Shown here in pieces: positions 47,216 to 58,755 of a stretch of DNA of 60,000 bases. The notes below the pieces were generated by a model, which saw only the letters and a program-made list of their open reading frames with translations, had not been told where the DNA came from and ran no database searches. The stretch lies in the NCBI GenBank assembly GCA_002633005.1, contig NMRA01000120.1, forward strand, positions 642,371-702,370, in the 5' to 3' direction. Both the position numbers and the translations under genes were made by a program. How positions within the stretch are numbered: position 1 is the first letter of the stretch; every line of letters starts with the position of its first letter. This stretch comes from Phoronis australis. Lineage: Eukaryota > Phoronida > Phoronidae.

Positions 47216-50200
47216 CCCCTACTCGAAAAGTCACGTGATACCCGACAATCGAACGAGATGTCAGAAGCAAATACACTGTCGCTAAACGACGTTCCTGGTG
47301 GAATCGATGACATAACGCTTAATGGTCGTGAGAGACCGTCCGGAGTTGGTATATGGTGCAACTCGGGACGGTCTGGGGTCTACAGAGAACCACAGTTCAA
47401 CTGTGAGTCTACACCTATGTGATAAACGAGAGTAGTTCTACTTGCTGCGTCAGCTGCTGGCATGCTTATCTCTTTTATGACACACAATATGTGTGACTGG
47501 GCAAAGCGTTTTCAAAATAATGTGGATAAATCAGTGGAGTGTGAGACCCCTGAGGTCCCGGTCAAGTCCTCACGGCAATTTTACATTATGAGTGTTTTTG
47601 CACTATTTGAAAACGCTTCGACAGAGACAAGCGGCGATGCTTTTCAACAGAGAATCGTGCGTTTATGATATGGGAATTTGTAAAGGTGACGATGAAAAAA
47701 TAAGTGCTCGAGGAGCCAGCGAAAATACGAAGAACCCCGCGGCCTCGGGCTCGGGGCCACTTCACCTGACAAATGACAAGGCCACTGAAACAATTTGTTC
47801 ATGTAAAGCGGGGTATGTACCCTAAAGTCGAATTGTCTGTACGATTCCATAGATTTCATGATCTTTCGAATAAAATCAGTGAAGATTCACCGATATTTTT
47901 ATTCTGTCGTCTGCTAAATTTCCCCAAATGAAAAGTAGGTCACAACTGGTGGGACTCCTGGAGTAAAGTAGGTCATAGATTACAGACAACACATGCACTG
48001 TAGTCTCTGACTAGGTCGACTCGATAGCACTGTTTACGCTTTTCTAATCTTGTAACGAAATGTTTTGATCAAAAGATTCAGGTTCATAGCTCAGGTACAC
48101 ACTCATCTCGTCCTAGGAAGACAGTTAGCTCCGGTAGATCTAGGGCTGTGTCTAAGTCAAATTAATGTCTGGAATTCAGTGACTGACCTATGATACCACA
48201 AGGGGGGCCCAACATATGTTGCTTCGTGGAATTGGGCAAAGTGCGATTGCATGTGCACAGGCGGCCCGAAAGTTGCAGGGATCAAGGATGTAGACCGTTG
48301 GACCTTCTGTTCAGAAAATCTATCGGTGGGCTAAAAAACAGGAACACGATTCCGCTGCAATCTGGGGTCTGAGCCCCCCTCTTCCGCTACCGGTCCTAGT
48401 TACTGAACTCAATATTTCTTCACGCTCCACGCTCTTGCTGTTTCATTTTTCTTGCGGCAGCCAAGGGGGGGGGGGCTGGGTCCCCTGCCCCCTCCCTAAA
48501 TCCGCCTATGGAATTGTCTGTTTGCACCATTAAGACATTTCAGTTAGGCCTATCTTCTTATGAACTTGACATTTTTTGTAGTTACATTCCATAAAGGTAG
48601 CTTTCATTTAATTTTGAAGGTAGCATGATCACTAAGTCGTGGTATGGTTACAAAAGATTACAAGTCTGGGGTGGTAGTTGCAAAAATAGGGTATTTACAA
48701 AAATAACTCAAAATTTTTTTAAAGCTTCATAAATCTAAATATCTTGTTTGAACATCTTCAAAATGAGCTTTCTCTAACTCTACAGACATAGTGTATACTA
48801 GAGGTACACGTCAAAAAGTAATTCAACACTTTATTTTTATTGACAACAGCTCGACCAAGGCTTTGAGTTCCGGCAGTAATCCAGTGTCCTTCCCTGTGCC
48901 GATCGAATCTCTGAATTTTGACCGGGATAGGAGTTCAGTTGAACGCCGGCCTACGATTTATGAATTACAAAAATGTACCTCTGATACGAAACAAAATAAT
49001 GTCCATTAGGTTGAAATAAATAAGAAAAACATAAAATAAAATAAAATAAAATTGTCCTTGAAAACAACAATTTCCGGGGACTACTGCTAGAGTGCTAAGA
49101 TGCAGCAGGTGCCGAGACACAGGCGGCCAGACGTAGAAAACTCGGGAGTCAAAATCTGAGATAGCCCTGCACCACAGCCACCAAGCTGAAAAGTGCCTAT
49201 CTTGGAACTAATATGTTTGTGTTTATTATAGCCTTCGAGTTATCAAGCAACATCGCTAAGTTCAGCTTTTCAACATCATTTTCGGCTTAGGACATGCCAA
49301 AAAATGACGGGATACTATTCTGAAGCAGCATAACGGCTGTCGGTGCTACACCGTTTCCCCATTCCTAACGGACAATTTCTTGAGCTATATACTAAAGTAA
49401 GTTTTACTCGACTACGTGTGGTTTGTCGGGTAAAATGGCGGCTTGGAAACGCAGACGAAGGTGTGCCAAGAATGCTGCATTCTGATTGGTCAATTATGCC
49501 GTCCGTTATAATCCTGGCGATAGAAGTATGCCAGCGTTTGCCGATTGGTAGATTATGTCACAGTAATCTAGATGTGGAAGGACAAAAGACTTCAACAGAG
49601 TTTCAAGATGCGCGGAGTTGAGATGACGGGAGACAGTTATAATGAGATTTATGGCACTCTGACATAAATCCTATTATTTGGGCAAATAACATTATACAGC
49701 CAACTCCTCGTTAGTTCCTACCAAATCCGATGGTAGCGCTGTTTGTTCTTTCTCTCCAGCTTCCTGCTGGCCCAGCCTGAAGCAACAGTACATTCACTCG
49801 TAAGTTTTCCTAATTAGACAATTTTATACCTAGTAGACTCTTCCCGTTTGTCGTTAATTGTCCTGGACACAATTTACTTCCTGTATTTATTACTTTTAGC
49901 CACAGATGCCTTTCCTAACGGCAGATTTCTTTCGATTCTAATATCCCTCAAACCCAAACCAATCCCTCGCCAATACTCGGCTGCGCTTCCGTTCATGACC
50001 CTGGTTCAAAACAACCAATTCCCTGGGTATAAGTGGGATGTCTTGCAGCAATCCCCGTCTGCTTTGGGGGAGAAGACTCAGCGGCGAGATACAAAGGTTA
50101 TCAATCGGGCGGATAGGACAGGGCCTGCCATGCAGCCCAGGTCCCATTCGTTTATGAGTTTGTCCGAGTTACTGATATCAGGTTTCTTGCTTTGGTGTGG

Positions 50201-51075
50201 TTTTTCGTGCCCGTGTATTGTAACCTAAAGCTAGTTTAAGCCTTGAACAATGAGTGAAGCACAGTTGGGGTCTGGGTACCCAGGTAGAATGCGCTTGAGT
50301 GCCAGCGGTTTGACAAGCGTGTGACCTAGGCTCCAGACGTACTGATAATTTGGGTGCATGGTGGATACGGGAATTACATAACACGACTTAATAGGTACTA
50401 TTTCAACAGGACGGGAGGTAATATTGATGTAAACATGGGATTTACAATGGTTGGGACCTAGAAGGGAATCTATCGCATATCGAGGCGAAGCCTGTTGCAG
50501 TAAAGCTCGAAAGCGCTGCTTCTCACACCGAAGTGTCCCCATCGCGCACAATCATTTCGGAAGGTTTATCAGCAGCTATAAAAAAATTCGGATGCCACTT
50601 CTATATTTTTTTCGACTTCGCGAAAAGTGCGGAAATACGGTATCTTACACTTTATCTTGTTTGTTGAGGCCTTTTCAAGTACTTCACCTCTGGCCCCTAG
50701 CGCATACGAATGTTTATCTACGCTTTTGACTCCCATAGTTCCTTCCGTTCAAAAAGATAAAAAATACTTTGAATACATGCCAGTAAAATACATTCAAACA
50801 TGTCAAATTCGGCGCCCAGTTTTGTTGCAATATGGAGATACATGTCATAAGAAGAGAAATAATGGGTGAAAATTATTAAACCAAAATCGTGTGCTAAGTC
50901 TAAAACATCAGTGATGTTGAGAATAGACTCTACCTTTTGGTTTTTATGCGGGGTCACGGTTAAGCGTGGAAACGTTAAGTCGTTCTTGCGACCCTCAGTC
51001 AACCTTAAATTGACCAGACGTAAATGCAAGCATTACGTCATGGCAAAAAGTTTTTGTAAAGGGGATGTTACTCGA
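47216..51075. other. Intergenic sequence between LINE tail and second TNF exon
   Basis: No recognised gene. Visible items are a G-run at about 48466-48477, an AAAAT microsatellite near 49030-49052, and a GC-richer stretch at about 49340-50600 with longer frames (for example 49848-50228 plus) that I could not assign; it may be an unidentified repeat. The 3' UTR of the minus-strand TNF ligand exon must occupy the region just below 51076, but no clear poly(A) hexamer was seen there. Confidence 0.4.
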
Positions 51076-51292
51076 TCAAAGCATGTAGAGACCGAAGTTG
51101 TTGGAGAGAGCAAGTCGAGATACTTCGGATATATTTGATACTTTGACAAACAGCTCGTCACCCGGCCTCAAGTAAAACACACCCCCAAGATAGCTGGTAT
51201 ATTCTCCAAATTCTTTGTTCCGTGACCAACACTTTGTTGCTCTCCCGCGTAGAAGTTCGTCTTCACCGTTATTGGGGTAGTACAAACTATAT
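51076..51292 (-). CDS. Second TNF-superfamily ligand gene, terminal exon only
   Basis: A 217-nt exon on the minus strand, preceded by the acceptor CTTGTCTATTTCAG and ending in TGA. Its length and entry phase match exon 5 of the plus-strand TNF ligand gene. The protein differs from that exon at only two positions (Pro for Ala in YYPNNGEDEL; Ile for Val in SNISEV, which keeps the sequon), while about 36 codons differ synonymously. It encodes the last strands of the TNF homology domain with the disulfide cysteine in ATKCWS, LGGVFYLRPGDEL and the terminal FGLYML. Counterparts of exons 1-4 were searched for by eye on the minus strand between 51293 and 60000 and not found. They probably lie beyond the window, given the 7.9-kb last intron of the first gene. 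Intact acceptor, frame and stop argue against a processed or dead copy. Confidence 0.9.
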
Positions 51293-53700
51293 CTGAAATA
51301 GACAAGAAGTTAGTTGTACATAAGAGTTTTGTCGGTCTAGAAAAGTGGCTAAATTTGGGTAAAGTCGGAACATAATAATCCTGAATGAAAATGCTTGGAT
51401 TTATGAATTTGTGGCAAATAACATAAATGACATTTTAGGTAATTGAATATTTCGTTGTAGTTCAACCGTTAGCGTTGTGAGCTACAAAAGCGTCTTTCGA
51501 ATGAGCCAAATTTCCAATTCTGGCGTGCAGCGTGTTGACATCATAGAACCGCACGATCTCTCTCATTCATTACAAATTTATATAAATCGTCTGAATAACC
51601 CTCTATATAAAAGTGGCAACAGGACGCATTCTAAACGCAATTAATTCATGAAAACGCTGCAAAACACCCAAAAGGCATTAAAAACATAATCCTTTACATT
51701 CATCAATTAAGAGCACATAAGAAAGATGTCACTAAAACATATCTGTTTCGTAAACTTTCAACCATGTTTGTATTTGCCATATTTTACAAAAATTTAAAAA
51801 AGGTGGGCGGGGTCTTCTCATTACATACGGTGGTAGTGAATGAACACCACCAAAATAAATAAAAAAATAAAAAACATATTAAATTCAGTTAAGTTCGATT
51901 TCTGTTGAATGAGCATTATGCGGGTTTAGTTTTCAACAAAACTAGCTTGCGTTAAAATCCGTTTTATGAAGTTTTTTTACTGAAATGAAAGGAAATAGCA
52001 ATGCACCATGCTAGTTGTAGAGCAAATTGGCGGTAGTTTTGGCGTGTTAGACTGTATCAAAAGTTAACGTCTTAGTCTGAAGGTTTGAGGCCCCGGAAAG
52101 CAAGGGAGCTTATTTCGACCTCTACCATACACCATACGCAATTGAAGAAGTGAATTTTGAGTATGTCATTACACATGATTAAAGATGCGTCGGAAGTCTG
52201 GCGAGGTTCGAAATCTAGCCACTATGTTCAGGCAACAGCCAAATACAGCGATCGACATGCACGTTGCATAGTGGTGAGATTGCCACCTCGCCAGACTTCC
52301 ATTCCAGGGTATCTATATCTGACTCCGGCGCACCTGTTTTCCCGTGTAATGACGTATGCAGTAATCCCGTCCTTATGTGTAGTGTATGTTAGAGGTATCA
52401 ATATGTCTTGAAAGGTCGGGTAGATCGAAATAAGCTTCCATGTCCGAAAACACACGCTGTCTCACATTAAACCGTTTCCCGAGAGCTGATATTTTGCCCG
52501 ATGTCAGCTTGGATAAAACCCAGTTACACGTCTTTGCAAATTTGTGAGATTGACGTCATAGTAGCCACTTGTGCTCATTCGAGGAACAGGTTTGCGGAAA
52601 ATGCGCTCCAGTCCGCTAAAAACTTCGCAATCGGCGATCGTTCGTACGAGTTTCCTCACAGCCCTTAATTTCTGTCTTACCCTAATGACCTGATTCAAAG
52701 CAATTGGTCTCATGCATCCGGAAATAACGAAACATAGACAGTTGCGCACAAGTTTAGACAGATAGAAGTCGACATATTTGGATTTTATGGTGTTGTTTTT
52801 TGCGTGTTCGAAGACATCGATAGACGGTGGAATTTGAGGTCGAACGTTTGACTGGAGGTGCTCGCTTTAGATCTCGACGTCGCCAGCGACCAGCTGATGT
52901 GAACAGAAATAGTGTATCTTTGCCTGTTGTCGCAGGTTTCAGCATGCCGTCATCCCAACACCAAATGAGCAAACATTTTGGCCACGGCCGAGACATCGTG
53001 TTTTTGAAGACAAGGTAGACCTTATTAACGTATCACTTCGATTATTGCTTTTGTTTTGTTCTTGTGTAATGCGAGGATTTCAGACCAGCTCAGAATGTTA
53101 TTTCCATTGCGGAGTGCTGATAGGCCTATAGGTGTACCTTTGTCCTTTGCTTATGTCAGCCTGAAACTCTTCTTCTTCACCTGAGCTGACAGCGCTGAAC
53201 CGTAAAATTTCTGATAGAAGCCGATATTGTGAGCTAGTTGAAATTAATGAATCCGAGTGTATGTGCCGACGAACTCTGTGTTAGTAGTTTGACTTTAGTA
53301 GTCGCCATCTGTTGGTGGTTTATGTGTTTGCTCTGCAGCTTATACCGCGTCTATTTTCCACGTGACTTATTCTTCAATAGAATTTTGCATATGTAAGACT
53401 GTTTGGCAGACCATGGTTTATAGCTGTAACGCGCCCATTTGGCTCATTCGTATTTCAACGTCCCTAACCGATGGGTTTAGTATATTTCAGCTTCGTCGTG
53501 ATTTATGGTGTAAGTATATCATTTGCACCTAGTTTTGTTACATAGTAAGAACTTCAACGTAATTGTTACGCGTGATTTGTACTTTTAATTTCCGTTGCCT
53601 CAAGTAGTTTGACGTTGTTTGAATAAGTAAGTTGAACAATGTTAAATATTAGTATTGTAACTTTGTAAACGACCAACGCATTGTTCAATTGTCTAATAGA
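51293..53700. other. Probable last intron of the second TNF ligand gene, first part
   Basis: On the minus strand this is upstream of the terminal exon and should be intronic. It contains a hairpin at 52192-52300 and no recognised exon. Confidence 0.5.
52192..52300. repeat. Hairpin-forming inverted repeat, about 35-bp arms
   Basis: The arms 52192-52226 and 52266-52300 pair perfectly over GGAAGTCTGGCGAGG, then imperfectly, then again over CCACTATG, around a loop of about 39 bases. The size and mismatch pattern resemble a MITE remnant or a hairpin RNA precursor; the sequence alone does not decide. Confidence 0.8.
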
Positions 53701-53706
53701 ACGTTT

Positions 53707-54033
53707 TTATGCGCCCACATATTTATATGTGGACGCATTATGCCGTCATCTCTGTCCGTCCGTCCGTCCGTCCGTCCGGGCGGCGTCCGTCCGGCGTCCG
53801 GCGTCCGGCGTCCGCTGCTCTATCTCCAAAACCCTTTGACATACGTTCATGAAATTTGGCACATATGTTCCATTCATGAATGGGACGGCATGTGCGAACT
53901 TTCGGACGGATCCGACTACCGGTGTGCCCCCTAGTGGCAATTTTAGTTTTTTACGCTTACCTTTGTATCTTCAAAAGTCCTGAACGGATTTTCATGAAAT
54001 TTGGTATGTAGGCACCTAGTAGTGAGATGACGC
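53707..54033 (+). repeat. TCCG-rich dispersed repeat, copy 1, running into the assembly gap
   Basis: Opens with a near-perfect hairpin (TGCGCCCACATAT pairing with ATATGTGGACGCA), then GCCGTCATCTCTGTCCGTCC and a TCCG/GGCGTCC simple run. It continues with repeated ~145-bp units containing TCATGAAATTTGGCA and CCTAGTGGCAATTTTAG. It is cut by the N run at 54034. The open frames here encode only Arg-Pro-Ser repeats and are not genes. Confidence 0.85.
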
Positions 54034-54248
54034 NNNNNNNNNNNNNNNNNNNNNNNNNNNNNNNNNNNNNNNNNNNNNNNNNNNNNNNNNNNNNNNNNNN
54101 NNNNNNNNNNNNNNNNNNNNNNNNNNNNNNNNNNNNNNNNNNNNNNNNNNNNNNNNNNNNNNNNNNNNNNNNNNNNNNNNNNNNNNNNNNNNNNNNNNNN
54201 NNNNNNNNNNNNNNNNNNNNNNNNNNNNNNNNNNNNNNNNNNNNNNNN
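54034..54248. other. Assembly gap (215 N)
   Basis: A run of N from 54034 to 54248 inside the repeat family described at 53707. Open frames crossing it are artefacts. Confidence 1.
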
Positions 54249-54739
54249 TTTGTTTTTAATTCTATGTTTCTGTGGTGCTTTAAGCAACTGGTGTATAGGA
54301 TGTGCTTGTATTATGAAGATTACTCACATTTTGCCCCTAGCCTATTGAGGAGACAATGACCATGCCTTTCCATTTTGCAAAGTATGCCCTCTACTGGCCA
54401 CTTTATGGTACCAATAAACAACCCTAGAAGGATACCGTATGCGGTGCAATTGTGGGCGCATTTCAACGCTCCGCGTTGCTCTTGTTGTATGTTACAGTTC
54501 AACCAAGCAACGACAAGTTTACGAACGAAATAAAAAGTTTTTCAACGCAACTCATGCTCGCGTTCATCCATATGGCTCTAACGATTTTTGCGACCACACT
54601 GTTGCTCAAATCAATGGCTGAGATGTCAACGCCCACCGTCATTAACCACGAAGCCGGTGTCAAACCTAAGCTAATGGTGACGCAGTGTGCCATGGGGTAC
54701 GCTGTCGTCGACTCTTCCGAAAATGCCTGGCGAACTCGA

Positions 54740-55250
54740 CTCAATTATTCCGAACTTGCATGACGAGGAGTGGAACGACTCGAAAAGCGTGAAGTCGTCG
54801 TTCTCTGCATATTCGTCTGTGTATGTTGTATCATCTAAAACTGTGTTAAAACTTCTAACGCTTAAGCCAAGAAAGCTGAGCTTGAGGCATGCCTAGCCGC
54901 CGCAAAAACTGAGCTCAAATTTAAGATGAGCATCAAAAAATTAGATCTGGAATTGAAGGAACAGAAAATTGCTACAGATTTACAAGTTGTTCAGCCTATG
55001 AGAAGGGTTAATCTGAAAGTTTATCAGACAGTGTCGTGTCAACCGACTCGGTAAGGAAGCACTTTCTCGCACACCAGTATCCAATTCTATGCACCAACAA
55101 AAGAAGTCGCCCCGTAACACGTCATTTGCCACTGAGGTGGGTTCTAGTCGCGGATCACATGCCAACCAACGAACATTTTGTCCCCTATGCAACCAACAGC
55201 ATGACTTGGAAAAATGCCAGAACATTGTGTTATGGACAAAGTAAATAGAA
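54740..55250 (+). pseudogene. BEL/Pao-type gag relic (Ser-rich linker, coiled coil, zinc knuckle)
   Basis: Plus-strand frames give, in order, a Ser-rich stretch (SKSVKSSFSAYSSVYV), a charged coiled-coil segment (QAKKAELEACLAAAKTELKF and LDLELKEQKIATDL), and a zinc-knuckle-like block CPLCNQQHDLEKC (C-x2-C-x3-H-x4-C). This order matches the gag-like polyprotein of BEL/Pao retrotransposons, where a DUF1759 domain normally sits between the coil and the knuckle. Here that domain is missing and the blocks are in different frames with stops. It lies between two copies of the TCCG-rich repeat. Confidence 0.7.
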
Positions 55251-55252
55251 GA

Positions 55253-56170
55253 CCTTTATGCTCCCACATATAAAATTGTGGGTTCATATTGCCGTCATCT
55301 CTGTCTGAGCGTCCGACGTCCGGGTGTTGGGCGTCAGCAGCTGTATGTCATAAACCCCTTACAAGATTTTGATGAGATTTGGCAGATGTGTTTCTATGAG
55401 ACTATCCATGGATGACGACGAATTTCGGACGAATCCAACTACCGGTGTGCCCCCAAGTGGCCATTCTAGTTTTTTCACGTTTACCTCTGTATCTTCAAAA
55501 GTTGTCATGAAATTTAATGGGCATTTATTATTTAGGTGACGCTATCCTCTCGTTTTCCTATGGATTTGAGGTTTTTTGTGCCACCCAGTGGCCATTTTTA
55601 CTGTTTTCGAATCTGTTTATTATGTTCTTAGTGTGGAGAGGACAACTGACGATAATTTTCCCACGAATTTGACGAAATTTGGCAAATGTGTTCCTATGAA
55701 GCTGACAACGAATGGCGATATTCTGATGACTTCTACTACTGTGGCGACTCCTAGTGGAATTTTTCCGCCCATAGCTGTATCTCCTAAATCCACTGCAGAA
55801 TCTTTACCATGTGTCCTATTCATTGCCCAAACCACTCTACGGATGGTTATGAAATTTTACATATGTGTTCCTGCTGAGAAAAGGATTGCCTACGATGATC
55901 TTCATGCAGCTCCAACTACAGTGACTCCTCCCAGTGGAAGATTTTTGTGCCAGTGGCTGTATATCCTAAACCCCCTGCAGGGCCTTTGCTACTTTTTCTT
56001 TTTTTGTGTCTTGGGAATTTGGCGGAGAAATCTTTCCGTTTTCAGATGGATTTGATATAGTGCATGCCTCCTAGTCGCCATTTTTATTATATTTGAGTCT
56101 GTCTGCGAAACCATTCTTAGGATAATTATGAAATTTGTTGTATTTGTTCTTACTGGTAAGAGGACAGCTG
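55253..56170 (+). repeat. TCCG-rich dispersed repeat, copy 2, with degenerate internal units
   Basis: Starts with the same hairpin-like opening (CTCCCACATATAAAATTGTGGG) and GCCGTCATCTCTGTC as copy 1. It then carries units of about 110-180 bp, each with an ATGAAATTTGGC-like block near 55372, 55507, 55669, 55849 and 56128. These alternate with CCNAGTGGCCATTTTTA-like blocks. Divergence rises along the array. The long frame at 55576-56055 is a product of the repeat and not a gene. Confidence 0.8.
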
Positions 56171-56274
56171 GCATTTATTTTGTGTGAACTCCTCCACAAA
56201 GATTGGGCTACTTATCAACGTTTATTTGGTGAACATGAAAGTGGGCGAGCCAGTGGAGTCCCTATGGAACACTT

Positions 56275-56950
56275 TGAAACTTGCTTGGAATCGGTAAGTC
56301 GACAGAGTATTTAAGCGCGCGTAGCTACTGCGGTGCATTAGCTCAGTATCTAGACACATTTGTCAAGGTGGACAAGATTGGGTTTTTGTTACTGAACTCA
56401 GGCCACCGTCAGCGCTGGTGGTTTCCCAATGCAGGAGGAGCTATTGATGGCACTAACAATCCAATAAAGGATTTAACCACCAATAAGAGGGATTACTGGA
56501 GAAAAAAGCTAAAATGCACAAGCTTTTTGAATTGGTAAACTATTATTGATCCAAATTTATGTTGCGCGGGTGTTTGCACACAGTACGATTGCTAGGAAAG
56601 GAAGGACTACACCCTATTTGAAGGGAGAACTGTTAATACTGGTCAGCAGGTTCTTCCTACAGTACTGCTTGGTGTTCCAGCGTATCCTCTCAAAGACGAA
56701 ATAATGAAGCCAAAATACTTAATATTACCGACGCTCAAGTGCTAGAATGACTATTAAAAACGCAACTGGCAGTGGCAGGTTCAACAGAAGGAGGCGTTGG
56801 CCAGCTAAAAACTGGATCTACGGATTGCCAATGTTCATAAAGTCAAAATAGTGTGTGCTATTTTGCACAATCTGTCAGAGTTGCGAAATGAACAATTTCT
56901 GTTGCAGTGGCTAGATAAAGCTCAGTGCTAGAGTACAAAGACCGCAGCCT
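56275..56950 (+). pseudogene. PIF/Harbinger transposase relic (HARBI1-like nuclease)
   Basis: The first frame (56281-56538) reads LGIGKSTEYLSARSYC and then FPNAGGAIDGTNNPIKDL, which matches the GAIDGT block carrying the first catalytic Asp of Harbinger DDE nucleases. Shifted frames downstream give VLLGVPAYPLKDEIMKP (second Asp region, with Val where LLGDPAYPL is usual), then QARMTIKNATGSGRF and RWPAKNW, and finally HKVKIVCAILHNLSELRN, the usual C-terminal block. Stops and frameshifts break the protein, and about 60-80 residues between GAIDGT and LLG are scrambled or lost. Non-functional. Confidence 0.85.
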
Positions 56951-58090
56951 GTTCAACACTCATGTCAAGGTGCACGTGCTGTACGTCAGACCCTGCATGC
57001 GTAACAACAAGGACATTTTGGGTCATTGACTAAATGCGAAAGATCCAGTGACTTAAAAGGACATTGAAAATTATCATAAAATTTGTACCCGACTTGTAGA
57101 TTACAGATAATTTTGAAAATGTATGCCACATCCTACATCGGAGAATCACTTCCTTTGTTATAAGTTGGATCTATGCTCATGCCGGGCAAACTTCCGTGGA
57201 GCAGTTATTTCTTATTTATGCCTTACAAGAAAGTCAAATTTCAATGAAATCTTTCAGTTCCTTTGAATTCGATTTAGGCAAGTTTTGGCTGCTTAATGCA
57301 CTTCTCTGAGTACATGCGACATCACACATTGATAAAATGACAACTCGATGCAGTGGAAAATGTGAAATCGAAAATATATTGAAAAATCGTGTGTGTAAAG
57401 GTACAAGAAGAACACACTGATATCAACCATATTATTTAAATCGTCTAAATCGTCATGTGGACTTTAATGTATCATTGTTAAAAAGGATACTTTACTTACA
57501 CTACCCAATACATGTTTATACCTTGAGTACTGTAATATGTTCTCACTTTCTTTTAAGACCGTTTACGTTTCGAACATCTAACTGACTACAAAAAATAAAC
57601 TCTGACATAGAATGTCTGCCGTAATACCTTAGGTAATAAATAATCGATTTGGACTACCTTAATTCATAACTTCAGTGGTAACTATTCTGGGCAGTGCTCA
57701 ATATAGTAATAATAAGTACCCTTTAAGTAGCCGATCTAATAAGATTATAGGCACTGTACGTAAAAAAACACGTTATACATCAAATTAAAGTCAGATATAA
57801 CTTGGAAACTAAATCACCACATTCGGGATCTGATAAAATCAGAAGTCCGTTTCATGAAAGTAACTGAAGACTTAAGAGAGAAAATTGGTCTTCCGCACCC
57901 ACTTCACAATTGTTGAATCGAGTAATTCTGAGCGCATCGCATTCTAGAAATAACTCATGGAGATTGTCTCAGTGTCTCGTTTATTTGTATATTCTCAGAG
58001 AATTTGCACTTTTGCTTTTAAAAGTACAATTTGATTATTTTTCAGAAATAGTTATGCAGAGCGTAAGACGAAATTTCTGTCAAGTCTTCA
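56951..58090. other. AT-rich sequence, nothing recognised
   Basis: Probably intronic to the second TNF ligand gene on the minus strand. No exon or domain was recognised. Confidence 0.45.
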
Positions 58091-58091
58091 G

Positions 58092-58755
58092 TCACTTTTC
58101 ATGAAGCGGACCCAGATGTATGAAGTATACATATACTAAACAACAGGTTTGTGTGCCGACAGTCCTGCTGTTTTTCACCTTCTGAAGACTGACAAGATGG
58201 AGTGAATGTACACGAGGTGACTCGAAAATAAGGTGGATGGGCTTGAGCAAAGTGAGGGTGCGTAGCCGCGTAAGATGATGTTGACGAATGAAAATTCTGA
58301 CCGCTAGGGTTGTTGAAGGTTTCGTTGCTTGCGGGTCTAGAACTAATCGGTGAACACCTGGAAAACTCATTTCGTGGTCGAACTGAAGTTTTTTCATAAG
58401 ACTGGTAGCCTCTTCATGTCTTTTATTTTCGGTTTCTTCCTCCAATTTTATCCTTTTCGGTTCTAATTCGCTCTTTAGCTCCATGTGTCACTCAGCTCGA
58501 GGGTTTTTCTTTTCTTCGTGTTCGTGGTTTTCTTCACATTTTTTAAGAAATGTACACCTCCAGCACAGTCAACTGCCAATTCGGTGTCAACACTAGATTA
58601 GCAATACGGTCTCTGTCTGAAAAATAACAGAAAGTCAATGTTAAAGTCGTTAAAAATGTTTCCTCCAAAATTTCGACGAGAAGAGTTATCCGTACTCCGT
58701 ATCTGTTTGAGTTAACGTACACGTTCACTAAGTTAGTTCGGCTAGACGCCGCCAT
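58092..58755 (-). other. Possible minus-strand coding remnant, unassigned
   Basis: Two open stretches follow one another on the minus strand. The first begins MAASSRTNLVNVYVNSNRYG at 58755 and contains a good acceptor-like sequence (CTGTTATTTTTCAG near 58620). The second begins at 58484 with a charged coil (MELKSELEPKRIKLEEETEN) and continues to 58092. I recognise no family. The coil resembles segments common in retroelement gag-like or Myb/SANT transposon proteins, but that is only an impression. Confidence 0.2.

Noticed and set aside
50718-51138. Overlapping ~100-codon frames on both strands just below the second TNF exon.
   Set aside because: They occupy the expected 3' UTR of the minus-strand gene and overlap each other antisense. 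No domain is seen.
53943-54359. Open frames spanning the run of N.
   Set aside because: The frames are open only because N codons are not read as stops.
55576-56055. A 159-codon plus-strand open frame.
   Set aside because: It lies wholly within the TCCG-rich repeat family and follows its internal units. No domain.
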